Positions 28,838-37,462 of a stretch of 64,000 nucleotides of DNA are shown here, in pieces. A program made the translations under genes and the position numbers. Under the pieces are notes generated by a model, which saw only the letters and a program-made list of their open reading frames with translations, ran no database searches and had not been told where the DNA came from. Origin of the DNA: Caballeronia sp. dw_19. GTDB lineage: Bacteria; Pseudomonadota; Gammaproteobacteria; Burkholderiales; Burkholderiaceae. Each line of letters begins with the position of its first letter. Within the stretch, counting starts at the first letter, position 1. The stretch is from assembly GCF_018449515.1 (NCBI RefSeq), contig NZ_JAAVUQ010000036.1, positions 1-64,000 of the forward strand. The letters run 5' to 3'.

Positions 28838-29210
28838 GATGAAATTGTCCTTTTTATCGTCGATACCATCTGCATCCAAAACCTTTCAATTTCATTATTT
28901 CGGAACGCGTGGCTATCTTAAAATCCTCCCCTCAACGTCGACAATTCGATTTACGTCCCGTTACGCTGGATACAACCAGTGTTGAAAACGCCGTGGCCTG
29001 GTTACAACCGCACCGCAACCAAACAACAACCAAACAACCATCCGCGATGGCTCCCGGATGTCGCAGCCACGCCGCACATCGCGGCAAAATCCCGGCCTGC
29101 GCTGTCCTGACCCTCTCGCTAAGGTAGAATCGAAAGACCAGATAAGTCTTACCGAACGCAAGCCGCAGGTCTTCAACGCTAGCGCCCTCGTCCGCTCTCC
29201 TTTTTCTCGC
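28838..29210. other. Divergent intergenic region between the OsmB-like gene and glnS
   Basis: It holds the promoters of both genes. A TAGAAT at 29125-29130 is the best -10 candidate for glnS (leader about 75 nt), with no clear -35. A CAACCAAACAA-type A/C-rich repetitive stretch lies near 29016-29042. I see no gene here. Confidence 0.4.
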
Positions 29211-30920
29211 ATGAACACCGATCGCAACGACGCCCCGGCGGTAAACAATTTCATCCGCAATATCATTGACGAAGACAATCGCAACGGCAAATGGTCGCAG
29301 CGGGTCGAAACACGTTTTCCGCCCGAGCCAAATGGCTATCTGCACATTGGCCATGCGAAGAGCATTTGCGTCAATTTCGGCATCGCGCGTGATTACGGCG
29401 GCGTCTGCCACCTCCGTTTCGACGACACGAACCCGGAAAAGGAAAGCGTCGAATACGTCGATTCCATCATCGACGCCGTCAAATGGCTCGGCTTCGACTG
29501 GAACAAAGACGGCACCGAACACCTGTACTTCGCCAGCGACTACTACGACAAACTCTACGAATTCGCCGAGCTGCTGATCGAACGCGGCCAGGCTTATGTA
29601 GACAGCCAGTCGGCCGAAGAGATGCGCCTCACACGCGGCTCGGCCCAGGAGCCCGGCAAGAATTCGCCATTCCGCGACCGCACGCCGGAAGAGAACCTCG
29701 ACCTGTTCCGCCGCATGAAAGCAGGCGAGTTCAAGGAAGGCGAGCACGTGCTGCGCGCGAAAATCGACATGGCATCGCCGAATTTCAACATGCGCGATCC
29801 CGTGATCTACCGGATTCGTTTTGCGCATCATTACCGGACCGGTGACACATGGTGCATCTACCCCATGTACGACTACACGCATTGTGTGTCGGACGCGCTC
29901 GAAAACATCACGCATTCACTGTGCACGCTCGAGTTTGAAGATCACCGTCCGCTGTACGACTGGTTCCTGAATCAACTCGCCGACGACGGCAAGTTCACCC
30001 GTCCGCTGCCGCAGCAAATCGAATTCTCCCGCCTGAACCTGACCTACGCGATCACCAGCAAACGCAAGCTGCTGCAACTGGTGACGGAAAATCACGTCGA
30101 CGGCTGGGACGACCCGCGCATGCCAACAATCGTTGGCGTTCGGCGTCGGGGTTTCACGCCGGAAAGCATCCGGCTCATGTGCGACCGCGTGGCGGTGACG
30201 AAGGTGGATTCGTGGATCGACATGAGCGTGCTGGAAGGCGCGTTGCGCGACGATCTCGACGAAAAGGCGCCCCGTGCAATCGCGGTGCTGGACCCGCTGA
30301 AACTGATCATCGACAACTATCCGGAAGGCACGAGCGAAAATTGCAGTGCGCCGGTTCACCCGCATCATCCTGAGCGCGGCACCCGCGAATTTCCGTTTTC
30401 AAGGGAATTGTGGATCGAGCGCGAGGACTTCCAGGAAGCGCCGAAGAAAGGCTATTTCCGTTTGTTCCCGGGCAACAAGGTACGGCTGAAGTACGGCTTC
30501 GTCGTGGAATGCACTGGCGCGGATAAGGACGAGCACGGCAACATCACGGCCGTGCATTGCACGTATTTCCCCGATAGCAAGTCCGGCACGGAAGGCGCAA
30601 ACGGCTATAAGGTCAAGGGCACCATTCACTGGGTCAGCGCAGAAGGCGCGTACGAAGCCGAAGTGCGGATCTACGACCGCCTCTTCAAAGAACCGCAACC
30701 TGGCGCAGGCGGCGCAGAGTTTCTTGATGCGCTGAACCCGGACTCGAAGCGCATTGTGCGTGCTTATCTCGAACCGGGCGCACGCCAGGCAAACGCCGAA
30801 GATCGCTACCAGTTCGAACGCCACGGCTATTTCGTCGCCGACCGTATCGATTCGAAACCCGGCATGCCGGTGTTCAATCGCATCGTCAGCCTGCGCGATA
30901 GCTGGACCAAGCCGGCCTAA
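29211..30920 (+). CDS. glnS: Glutaminyl-tRNA synthetase
   Basis: Class I synthetase for tRNA-Gln, 569 residues. The FPPEPNGYLHIGHAKS motif puts HIGH at residues 45-48, and the KMSKS equivalent is ITSKRK. The C-terminal half has the anticodon-binding beta-barrels. The frame is open 51 codons upstream, but the ATG at 29211 gives the usual GlnRS N-terminus (NFIRNIIDEDN). A binding-protein gene follows after 55 bp without a terminator and may be co-transcribed. Confidence 0.96.
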   Translation: MNTDRNDAPAVNNFIRNIIDEDNRNGKWSQRVETRFPPEPNGYLHIGHAKSICVNFGIARDYGGVCHLRFDDTNPEKESVEYVDSIIDAVKWLGFDWNKDGTEHLYFASDYYDKLYEFAELLIERGQAYVDSQSAEEMRLTRGSAQEPGKNSPFRDRTPEENLDLFRRMKAGEFKEGEHVLRAKIDMASPNFNMRDPVIYRIRFAHHYRTGDTWCIYPMYDYTHCVSDALENITHSLCTLEFEDHRPLYDWFLNQLADDGKFTRPLPQQIEFSRLNLTYAITSKRKLLQLVTENHVDGWDDPRMPTIVGVRRRGFTPESIRLMCDRVAVTKVDSWIDMSVLEGALRDDLDEKAPRAIAVLDPLKLIIDNYPEGTSENCSAPVHPHHPERGTREFPFSRELWIEREDFQEAPKKGYFRLFPGNKVRLKYGFVVECTGADKDEHGNITAVHCTYFPDSKSGTEGANGYKVKGTIHWVSAEGAYEAEVRIYDRLFKEPQPGAGGAEFLDALNPDSKRIVRAYLEPGARQANAEDRYQFERHGYFVADRIDSKPGMPVFNRIVSLRDSWTKPA

Positions 30921-30975
30921 AGCCATCGGCGCATTCCGCCGAACGTACGCACGCTCATTGTTGTTGGGGGATCCT

Positions 30976-31929
30976 TTGCAACGCACCTTGCCAAGGTCGT
31001 TCGTCCGCGCGTGGCACGTGTCACGCACGTCTCGCATGTCGTGCGCGTTCGCGCTGCTGGTCGCGGCGCAAACGGCTTTCGCGGGCACAGTCGACCTGTC
31101 CTCGCCTACGTTACGCAAGATCGCCGAGAACAACAGCATTGTTCTCGGCGTGCGCGAGTCGTCGGTCCCCTTCTCCTATCTCGACGCGAACGGACAGCCT
31201 ATCGGCTATTCACAGGCCATTGCGCTCAAAATAGTCGACGAAGTCAGGCGCCGCTTGCAAACACCGCGGCTTGCCGTGAGCACGGTCGTCATCACGTCGG
31301 CGAACCGATTGTCGTATGTGGTAAATCACCAGATCGACCTGGAGTGCGGATCGACCGCCCACATTCGTGACCGGGAGCAATTGGTCGCGTTCTCGAACAG
31401 CTTCTTCAGCTACGGCATCCGGATGGCGGTAAAGCAAAAATCCGGCATTTCCAACTACGCCGATCTTGCCGGCAAGACTGTATCGACCACAGCAGGCACA
31501 TCCGACGAACAGCTACTGCGGGAGCTGTCGCTGAACCGGAAACTCGATCTCCGAATCTTCAGCGCGAAAGACCACGCAGAAGGTTTCGATGCATTGAAAA
31601 CCGGCCGCGCCGTGGCGTTCGTGATGGATGATCCGTTGCTGTACGGAAAAATAGCCCAGGAAGGTCCGGCCCAAAACGAGTACATGGTCACGGGCGACTC
31701 GCTCGCGCACGAATCCTACGCATGCATGATGCGCAAGGGCGACCCGGTCTTCAAGAAACTGGCCGATGACGTGATTGCCGACATGGAGCGCTCAGGCGAA
31801 GCCGAAAAACTCTACGACCAGTGGTTCATGCAAGCCATTCCCCCCGATAACATCAACTTGCGGTTCCCTCTGTCGCCAGAAATGAGAGCGTTGTTCGCCA
31901 ATCCGAACGACCACGCCTCCGAAAACTAG
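30976..31929 (+). CDS. Periplasmic amino-acid-binding protein, GltI type, solitary
   Basis: An ABC solute-binding protein of family 3. Segments GVRESSVPFSYLDANGQPIGYSQAI (shown in part), DLECGSTAHIRDRE, GKTVSTTAGTSDEQ and VAFVMDDPLLYG resemble glutamate/aspartate-binding GltI. Start: a TTG at 30976 after GGGGGAT gives a 317-residue protein with a basic n-region and a hydrophobic core ending AQTAFAGTV. The ATG at 31036 would leave a 16-residue signal with no positive charge. Permease and ATPase genes are absent from the neighbourhood. The ligand is inferred from similarity only. Confidence 0.78.
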   Translation: MQRTLPRSFVRAWHVSRTSRMSCAFALLVAAQTAFAGTVDLSSPTLRKIAENNSIVLGVRESSVPFSYLDANGQPIGYSQAIALKIVDEVRRRLQTPRLAVSTVVITSANRLSYVVNHQIDLECGSTAHIRDREQLVAFSNSFFSYGIRMAVKQKSGISNYADLAGKTVSTTAGTSDEQLLRELSLNRKLDLRIFSAKDHAEGFDALKTGRAVAFVMDDPLLYGKIAQEGPAQNEYMVTGDSLAHESYACMMRKGDPVFKKLADDVIADMERSGEAEKLYDQWFMQAIPPDNINLRFPLSPEMRALFANPNDHASEN

Positions 31930-31996
31930 CATTGGCCAAGTAGCCAGCGCCGATCAATGGCGACCCGCGACACGACGCACGCCCAAGCCTTCCGGC

Positions 31997-32449
31997 TCAG
32001 GCGAGCGTCTGGTGCAGCTCAGTCAGCGACAACGTGGTCTGGAACAGGCGCGCGAGGCTGCGGCTTGCGTACTGATCGACATCAACCGGCGTGACCCATC
32101 TGTACGCGTCCATTTCGGGGATCATCGCGCCGTCCCGGCGACGCGGAAAATACGATTCGCAGACGCACTCTTCAAGCTTCACTTCGTCGTCGGTCACTCG
32201 CACCGCAAACAGATGCAGGTCCTTGTCGCGGCGATAAACAAACCGCCCCAGATCCTTCAACCGATCCGCATTCAGCACGATCCCCGTCTCTTCCACGAGT
32301 TCCCGCAACGCCGCTTCCACGGGTTGTTCGTCCGCCTCACCCTGGCCTTTCGGAATATCCCAGTGCGACGTCTCGGTCGCGTGGCACAGCAACACGTCCC
32401 CTTGCGTGTTAAGAATCACGACGCCGCACGAAACCGTCCGGTCCGCCAT
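31997..32449 (-). CDS. NUDIX hydrolase
   Basis: A 150-residue single-domain protein. The NUDIX box begins GQGEADEQPVEAALRELVEE and continues TGI, with WDIPKG just before it, a pattern seen in dinucleoside polyphosphate or (d)NTP hydrolases. Substrate cannot be fixed from the sequence. It is convergent with the binding-protein gene, 67 bp away. Confidence 0.85.
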   Translation of the reverse strand: MADRTVSCGVVILNTQGDVLLCHATETSHWDIPKGQGEADEQPVEAALRELVEETGIVLNADRLKDLGRFVYRRDKDLHLFAVRVTDDEVKLEECVCESYFPRRRDGAMIPEMDAYRWVTPVDVDQYASRSLARLFQTTLSLTELHQTLA

Positions 32450-32511
32450 TTAAGCGGCCTTCCGGATTCGCGATACCGCGTGACAGGAAACTTCGGGCTG
32501 GTTAAAACAGG

Positions 32512-32919
32512 TCACTGTTTCAACAATGCCCATTTACCGCCGTCCGGCTTGCAGACGGTGGGAGCCCAGGTCTGCGTCTGGCCCTTGGCGTGAGCCACCA
32601 TGGTGAGCTTGCGGCACGTACGGTCGCCGTCTTTCTTCGTATCCGACGGCGTGATCGTGCCGTTGACCGCAACCGGATTACCCGCGCCTTCGTTGTTCCA
32701 GTCGAGCGACTCTCCGTCCTGCTTGGTGTCGAGCGCCGAGTGCGCCGCGTTGTTGAGCACCTGCAAGTCGCGCTGCTTCATGTAGGTAATCGGCGTGTTG
32801 TTGAGAAACCCGAGGTTGGCCGCGTGCGCCGCGCCGCTGGCAAGCACGACACAGCTTGCGATCAGTTTCACGGCGAATTGCACGGAGACGCGTTTGAGCG
32901 CGCGAGATGGGTATGACAT
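32512..32919 (-). CDS. Small secreted protein of unknown function
   Basis: A 135-residue protein with a signal peptide ending VLASGAAHAANLGF. The mature part has the segments NNTPITYMKQRDL, ALDTKQDGESLDWNN and GDRTCRKLTMVAHAKG, resembling the RT0821/Lpp0805 surface-protein group. I am not certain of the family. The frame is open to 33048, but the ATG at 32919 follows GAGGGAGAA and starts a proper signal. Function unknown. Confidence 0.65.
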   Translation of the reverse strand: MSYPSRALKRVSVQFAVKLIASCVVLASGAAHAANLGFLNNTPITYMKQRDLQVLNNAAHSALDTKQDGESLDWNNEGAGNPVAVNGTITPSDTKKDGDRTCRKLTMVAHAKGQTQTWAPTVCKPDGGKWALLKQ

Positions 32920-33266
32920 GAAACATTCTCCCTCGTTGGTATTGATATTGAATTTCGGCAAGATCAGCGACATCAGCGACATCAGCGAGATCGCCGCAGG
33001 ATCGATATGACTGCATGATTGGCGACGATTGCCATAACCACGTTTCAAAAAAGTCAGAAACGCTCAGGATCGACTGATAAATCACGATCATCTGGCGTCG
33101 AGGATAGCATGAGGGCACAAGGACTTTGCAAGCGCCGAACGCCCTCCGAATGGCCATGTGCTCTGTTTTTCAGAGCGACCAGGAACTATCTCAGAAGCGT
33201 CTGATAGTCGCATTGGAGACGGAAAACTAGGATCGAAAGCTTGTCGACTACGCTTCAAATCCGATC
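32920..33266. other. Intergenic region with a short direct repeat
   Basis: About 350 bp between a leftward and a rightward gene. At 32962-32992 a 9-bp unit (ATCAGCGAC) occurs three times, the last with one change. It sits in the leader of the small secreted protein. I see no gene or clear promoter in the rest. Confidence 0.5.
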
Positions 33267-33551
33267 ATGCCGACCCTTCTCGCTACCGCCCAGACACCCA
33301 CGCTCTACGAGTGGCTGTGCATCGCCATTATCGCGTGTGCGATCACGATGCCCAAAGGGCTCATGGCGATGGACCGGATGCTGGCCAGACGGCCTGAACG
33401 GTCCGAGTGGTCAGGGTGCTCCTATGTTCCCGATCCGCGCGGCGCTACGCAGCCGCCAATCTGGCCGCGCGTGATGACCGCCATAGGCGGCGTGTTCTGG
33501 ATCGGCGCATTGCTCACGCTGGTGTTTTTGTGCCGGCAACTCACGCCATAG
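33267..33551 (+). CDS. Hypothetical small membrane protein
   Basis: A 94-residue frame with two hydrophobic segments (LYEWLCIAIIACAITMP and VMTAIGGVFWIGALLTLVFL) separated by a charged loop with a single cysteine. No ribosome site is obvious before the ATG, and no family is recognised. Topology and composition look more protein-like than the overlapping frames, which is the only support. Confidence 0.4.
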   Translation: MPTLLATAQTPTLYEWLCIAIIACAITMPKGLMAMDRMLARRPERSEWSGCSYVPDPRGATQPPIWPRVMTAIGGVFWIGALLTLVFLCRQLTP

Positions 33552-33733
33552 ATTTCTCGCAACCCGACATGAATCAAGGGCAGCTTCGGCTTCCTTTTTT
33601 GTTGTCGACCGCTGTCGCATTTCCGTTTTTCGGATTCCGTCATTAGCTTCGAAGCATCGCTTATTCGACGCGCAAACCCATCGCCGCTATGGTCGACGAT
33701 ATCGTCGCGATCTCTTCTCCCACGGAAATTTCC

Positions 33734-34720
33734 ATGAAAAGGCTGGGTTCGTCGTTGTCTTTATCAGCGTTATGGGTCGCTGCTGCGTTCACGTTGTTGC
33801 CGCTGTCCGCGTCGGCACAAAACGCGGCGAGTGCGCCCGCGAAGCAATTGCGGATCGGATTTCAGAAGGCAGGCCTGCTTGCCGTGCTCAAGGCCCAGGG
33901 TTCGCTCGAACAAAAACTCAAGCCGCTCGGCTATACCGTCAGTTGGTATGAGTTTCCCGCCGGGCCGCAATTGCTCGAGGCGCTCAATACAAGCAACATC
34001 GATTTCGGCTACACCGGCGCGCCGCCGCCCATTTTTGCGCAGGCTGCGGGCGTGAATTTCGTTTATGTCGGCGCAGAGCCAGGCGGAGAAACCAACGAAG
34101 CGCTGTTCGTCAAACCCAATTCACCGATCCATTCGCTGGCCGATCTGAAAGGCCGGCGCATCGCGTTGCAAAAGGGATCAAGCTCGAACTTCCTGCTGCT
34201 TGCCATACTGCAGAAAGCGGGCTTGAAACTCGATGATATCCAGCCGGTTTATCTCGCGCCCGCGGACGCCCGCGCGGCCTTCGAAAACGGCGATGTCGAT
34301 GCATGGATCGTCTGGGACCCGTATTACGCCGCCGCCCAAAAGGCGTTGACCGTGCGCACGCTCGCGGACTACACCGGGTTGCCGAAACCGTTCAATTTCT
34401 ACGAGGCCACGCGCAGCTTCGCCACCCAGAATCCACAGGCGGTGCGTGCTGTGATCGAGCAGTTGCGCACGACCGGCGCATGGGTCACACAGCATCCGGC
34501 GGACACGGCGGCGTTGCTCGCGCCGAAAATCGGGCTTGATGCGGGACTGGTGGAGACGTGGATACGCCGGGTACCGTATGCCGCTACGCCGATCGATGAG
34601 AAAATTGTCGCGACCCAGCAGGGCGTGGCAGATACGTTCTATCGCGCGAAGCTGATTCCGAAAGCGGTGACGGTGAAGGACAACGTGTGGCGGGACCAGA
34701 GCGCGCTGACCGCGCAGTAG
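33734..34720 (+). CDS. Aliphatic-sulfonate-type periplasmic binding protein, solitary
   Basis: A 328-residue protein of the SsuA/TauA/nitrate-binding family. The signal peptide ends SASAQNAAS. The mature N-terminus RIGFQKAGLLAVLKAQGSLE, then PAGPQLLEALNTSNIDFGYTG, DLKGRRIALQKGSSSNF and VDAWIVWDPYYAAAQ, are SsuA hallmarks. The frame opens 15 codons earlier but the signal starts at the ATG at 33734. No ssuB, ssuC or ssuD lies beside it, so it must serve a distant permease or be an orphan. Confidence 0.85.
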   Translation: MKRLGSSLSLSALWVAAAFTLLPLSASAQNAASAPAKQLRIGFQKAGLLAVLKAQGSLEQKLKPLGYTVSWYEFPAGPQLLEALNTSNIDFGYTGAPPPIFAQAAGVNFVYVGAEPGGETNEALFVKPNSPIHSLADLKGRRIALQKGSSSNFLLLAILQKAGLKLDDIQPVYLAPADARAAFENGDVDAWIVWDPYYAAAQKALTVRTLADYTGLPKPFNFYEATRSFATQNPQAVRAVIEQLRTTGAWVTQHPADTAALLAPKIGLDAGLVETWIRRVPYAATPIDEKIVATQQGVADTFYRAKLIPKAVTVKDNVWRDQSALTAQ

Positions 34721-34745
34721 GCGGAACGCCTTTTGAAGCGTGGAG

Positions 34746-34763
34746 GGGCGCGTGAGCGCGCCC
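34746..34763 (+). terminator. Possible terminator hairpin after the sulfonate-binding protein gene
   Basis: A 7-bp GC stem (GGGCGCG / CGCGCCC, loop TGAG) lies 25 bp after the stop. There is no T-run, so an intrinsic terminator is uncertain. Confidence 0.35.
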
Positions 34764-34826
34764 TGCTAAACATCACGCGATGCTGCGGTTTCGCCCGCCC
34801 GAGGCGTTGAGACGAACCCGAGGTTC

Positions 34827-34903
34827 TGGTACGGCAGGAGGGACTCGAACCCCCGCCCCTCGGCTTAGAAGGCCGATGCTCTATCCAGCTGAGCTACTGC
34901 CGC
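34827..34903 (-). tRNA. tRNA-Arg (anticodon TCT)
   Basis: A 77-nt cloverleaf including an encoded CCA. Acceptor GCGGCAG pairs with CTGCCGT, the D arm is GCTC...GAGC, the anticodon stem TCGGC/GCCGA encloses CTTCTAA (anticodon TCT), and the T loop is TTCGAGT. It decodes AGA, a rare codon in this GC-rich genome. Confidence 0.96.
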
Positions 34904-35003
34904 GTTGCAGGTGATCCGGGATTTTACCTCATCGAAAGGATGCGAGGCCTCATTCCGAAACCTCGCCCGCTTCAATGCGGTTTAAACCTGCTTTAAATCT
35001 GCT

Positions 35004-35834
35004 TTAAACCGGTTGCGGATGCAGCATGAACCAGCCAAGACAGAACGCGCCCGCGACCACGCAATACAAGCCGAAAGCCGCCAGCCGGCCGCGGCCTTCG
35101 AAGTAACGCATCAGGAAACGCACGCTCAAGTACGCCGCGATTCCCGTCAGCACGCCACCGAGGACGGCATCGAAGAGTTGATCCGGTGCGTGGAACAGCT
35201 TCGGCAATTCGAGTACGCCGGCGGCGAAGATGATCGGCGTGCCAAGCAGGAACGAGAACTCCGCCGCTTTCTCGGAACTCATTCCGGCGCCGACGCCCGC
35301 GATAATCGTCAGTCCGCTGCGCGAAAACCCCGGAATCAGCGCACCGATCTGCGCAAGACCAACCAGGAACGCCTGCTTGAACGTGAGGTCTTCAGGCGAA
35401 CGTTCGGCGCGCGCACGCGTCAGCCGGTCGCCGACCCACAACAGCACGCCGTTCACCATCAACGCCGCCGCGACGATCCGCAGATCGTGGAACAGTGCCT
35501 CAAGCCGCTTTTCAAGCACCAGCCCGACGATACCCGTCGGAATCGTGCCAATGATCAGCGCCCACATCATGTGGCCGTCGGCGTTTTTGCGGCCGCGCAG
35601 CGATCCGATAAACCCCTTGATCAGCGCAATCCAGCGCTTGCGGAAATACCACAGCAGCGCGAGCGCCGTACCGAGGTGCAACGCGACCAGGAACGGCAGC
35701 AACTGCGGCGCGTGTTTATCGATGTGCATCCCGATCAGGCCGGGCACCAGAAGCGTATGTCCAAGACTGCTGACCGGGAACAATTCAGTCACACCCTGGA
35801 GTACGCTCAGAAAAATCAGAAACCACAAAGTCAC
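35004..35834 (-). CDS. uppP: Undecaprenyl-diphosphatase
   Basis: Integral-membrane phosphatase that recycles undecaprenyl pyrophosphate for cell-wall synthesis and confers bacitracin tolerance. It has the BacA motifs QGVTELFPVSSLGH at residues 13-26 and PGFSRSGLTI further on, with about eight membrane segments. The frame is open to 35972 through an alanine/cysteine-rich stretch, but a GTG at 35834 preceded by AGAGGA gives the family length of 276 residues and the correct N-terminus. That start is chosen. Confidence 0.92.
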   Translation of the reverse strand: MTLWFLIFLSVLQGVTELFPVSSLGHTLLVPGLIGMHIDKHAPQLLPFLVALHLGTALALLWYFRKRWIALIKGFIGSLRGRKNADGHMMWALIIGTIPTGIVGLVLEKRLEALFHDLRIVAAALMVNGVLLWVGDRLTRARAERSPEDLTFKQAFLVGLAQIGALIPGFSRSGLTIIAGVGAGMSSEKAAEFSFLLGTPIIFAAGVLELPKLFHAPDQLFDAVLGGVLTGIAAYLSVRFLMRYFEGRGRLAAFGLYCVVAGAFCLGWFMLHPQPV

Positions 35835-36007
35835 GCGTCGATCCTCTTTCGTTATTGACGACAGGCGCATAGCCGCGGCGGCGCAGCAAATGGCCAAGCA
35901 AACCGGGCCGATTATGCCGGTCACCAAAAGCAGCGCCAAGCCTTTGCGTAGGCCTTTCGCCATCGAAAGCAAATCGTTTGGTTAAAAGAATATTTTTGTA
36001 AAAAATA

Positions 36008-36036
36008 AAAAAGCCCGTTGTAAGAACGGGCTTTTT
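36008..36036. terminator. Intrinsic terminator after the 28-residue frame
   Basis: A perfect 12-bp stem (36008-36019 with 36025-36036, loop GTAAG) is flanked by A and T runs. On the minus strand it lies 22 bp after the stop of the 28-residue frame and 174 bp before uppP, so it would end that short transcript. Confidence 0.85.
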
Positions 36037-36058
36037 GTTTGACTGCGTCACATCTGCG

Positions 36059-36145
36059 TCACGGTCGCAGCTTGTATAAGAACAGCAGTGTGCCGGCGCC
36101 GAACGTTCCAAAAATGAACACTCCAAACATCATCGCCAGATCCAT
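36059..36145 (-). CDS. Candidate 28-residue single-pass membrane peptide
   Basis: A short frame that encodes an acidic start (MDLAMM), a hydrophobic core (FGVFIFGTFGAGTLLFLY) and a basic end (KLRP), which matches a one-helix membrane peptide with the C-terminus inside. A GAGGA site lies 4-5 nt before the ATG and an intrinsic terminator follows 22 bp after the stop, so it has its own expression signals. The next in-phase codons upstream contain no better start. No family is recognised. Confidence 0.55.
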   Translation of the reverse strand: MDLAMMFGVFIFGTFGAGTLLFLYKLRP

Positions 36146-36393
36146 ATCGTCCTCGTCGTTCGGCAGGACCCATCGATCTGCGTGAGATCGTCAAGGTCGA
36201 AAAATGTTTCATGCGCGTTACATCGTGCTTGCATTATCGGGGCAATGAAAGCGGCTGTGTCAGTCGCAATTTCCCCAAAAGGGTTTCCCCGTAGAATTGA
36301 GCCGCCCATTGCGCCACACCGTCTGTTCGTTGCACGTTCGAACACTTGTGTTTGATCACGCAGTTTGACCACTTCCTCAAGGAGACCACCGAC

Positions 36394-37299
36394 ATGTCAT
36401 CCCAGCCTGAAGACATCCTGGAAATCACGTTCGATGACGCCGTTCTAGAACTCGCGCCGCGCGCGGGCGGACGGCTGATGACGTGGCGCGTCGGCGGCGA
36501 GCCGGTTATTTTCTGGCCGGCCGCGCCGGACTGGTCCAACTTCGTCAAGATTCGCGGCGGCAACCCGTTATTGTTTCCGTTTCTCGGCCGCCATTTCGTC
36601 GATGGCGAAATCGGCAAATGGCGCGATCAGGAAGGCGTCGTGCACGAACTCCCCATGCACGGTTTTGCGCGCAATCTGCCGTTCGAGCACCGGAAAGACC
36701 CGGACGGCCATGGCGTGCGAATGACGCTCGTGGACAACGATTTCACGCGCCAGGGGTACCCGTTCGCGTTTCGTTTCGAGGCGGCATACAGGCTGGTCGA
36801 CGCCGTGACGCTCGATGTCGAACTCACCACGTCGAATCCGGGCGAAGTGCCGCTGCCCTACTACGCGGGCCATCATTTCTATTTCGCCCTGCCGCACGAC
36901 CAGCGCGGCATGAGCAGCCTGGAATTGCCGCGCACTGAAACCCGTCGGCAACTCGACGATGGCGCTATCACTGACCCGCAACCGGGCGCCGCGCGCTACG
37001 CGCTGGACGACGCCAACATCCTGGATCGTTTCCATTGTTTTACTGGCCCCTCCGACCACCCGGTCCGCCTCGTCACGCCGGGTTTGAAACGTGCGGTGAA
37101 CTTCGACCTGCAACGCCCCGACTCGGTGCCCTGGTACGCGGTGACGACCTGGACCCTGGAGCCCACATCGGATTTCTACTGCGTCGAGCCGTGGGTCGGA
37201 CTCCCCGATGCCATTCACAATGGCCGCGGACTGCGCTGGCTCGCGCCGGGAAAAACCGAAACGGCAGCACTGCGGCTGACCATTTCGCCGGCCGCCTGA
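36394..37299 (+). CDS. Aldose 1-epimerase family protein
   Basis: A 301-residue protein of the galactose-mutarotase/YeaD-like superfamily with GGRLMTWRVGGEPV, GGNPLLFPFLGRHF, ELPMHGFARNLPFE, AGHHFYFALPHDQ and a C-terminal CVEPWVGLPDAIHNGRG, which holds the catalytic glutamate region. Members interconvert alpha and beta anomers of hexoses or hexose phosphates. The frame begins at 36346, but the ATG at 36394 after AAGGAGACC is preferred. Confidence 0.87.
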   Translation: MSSQPEDILEITFDDAVLELAPRAGGRLMTWRVGGEPVIFWPAAPDWSNFVKIRGGNPLLFPFLGRHFVDGEIGKWRDQEGVVHELPMHGFARNLPFEHRKDPDGHGVRMTLVDNDFTRQGYPFAFRFEAAYRLVDAVTLDVELTTSNPGEVPLPYYAGHHFYFALPHDQRGMSSLELPRTETRRQLDDGAITDPQPGAARYALDDANILDRFHCFTGPSDHPVRLVTPGLKRAVNFDLQRPDSVPWYAVTTWTLEPTSDFYCVEPWVGLPDAIHNGRGLRWLAPGKTETAALRLTISPAA

Positions 37300-37462
37300 A
37301 GGGAGAGAGGAAGCGGGCAACGAGCGGCAACTAGCCGGCCATCCGGGCCGCTTCTGAGGGCAGCGACGCCGGGACGGTAAAATCGGACATTTCGCCGATG
37401 CGCGTACTGGTTTGTTTGCCGCAGCGTTTTCGGTTTGTGCGGCGCTTTGCGAGGTTTTGGGT

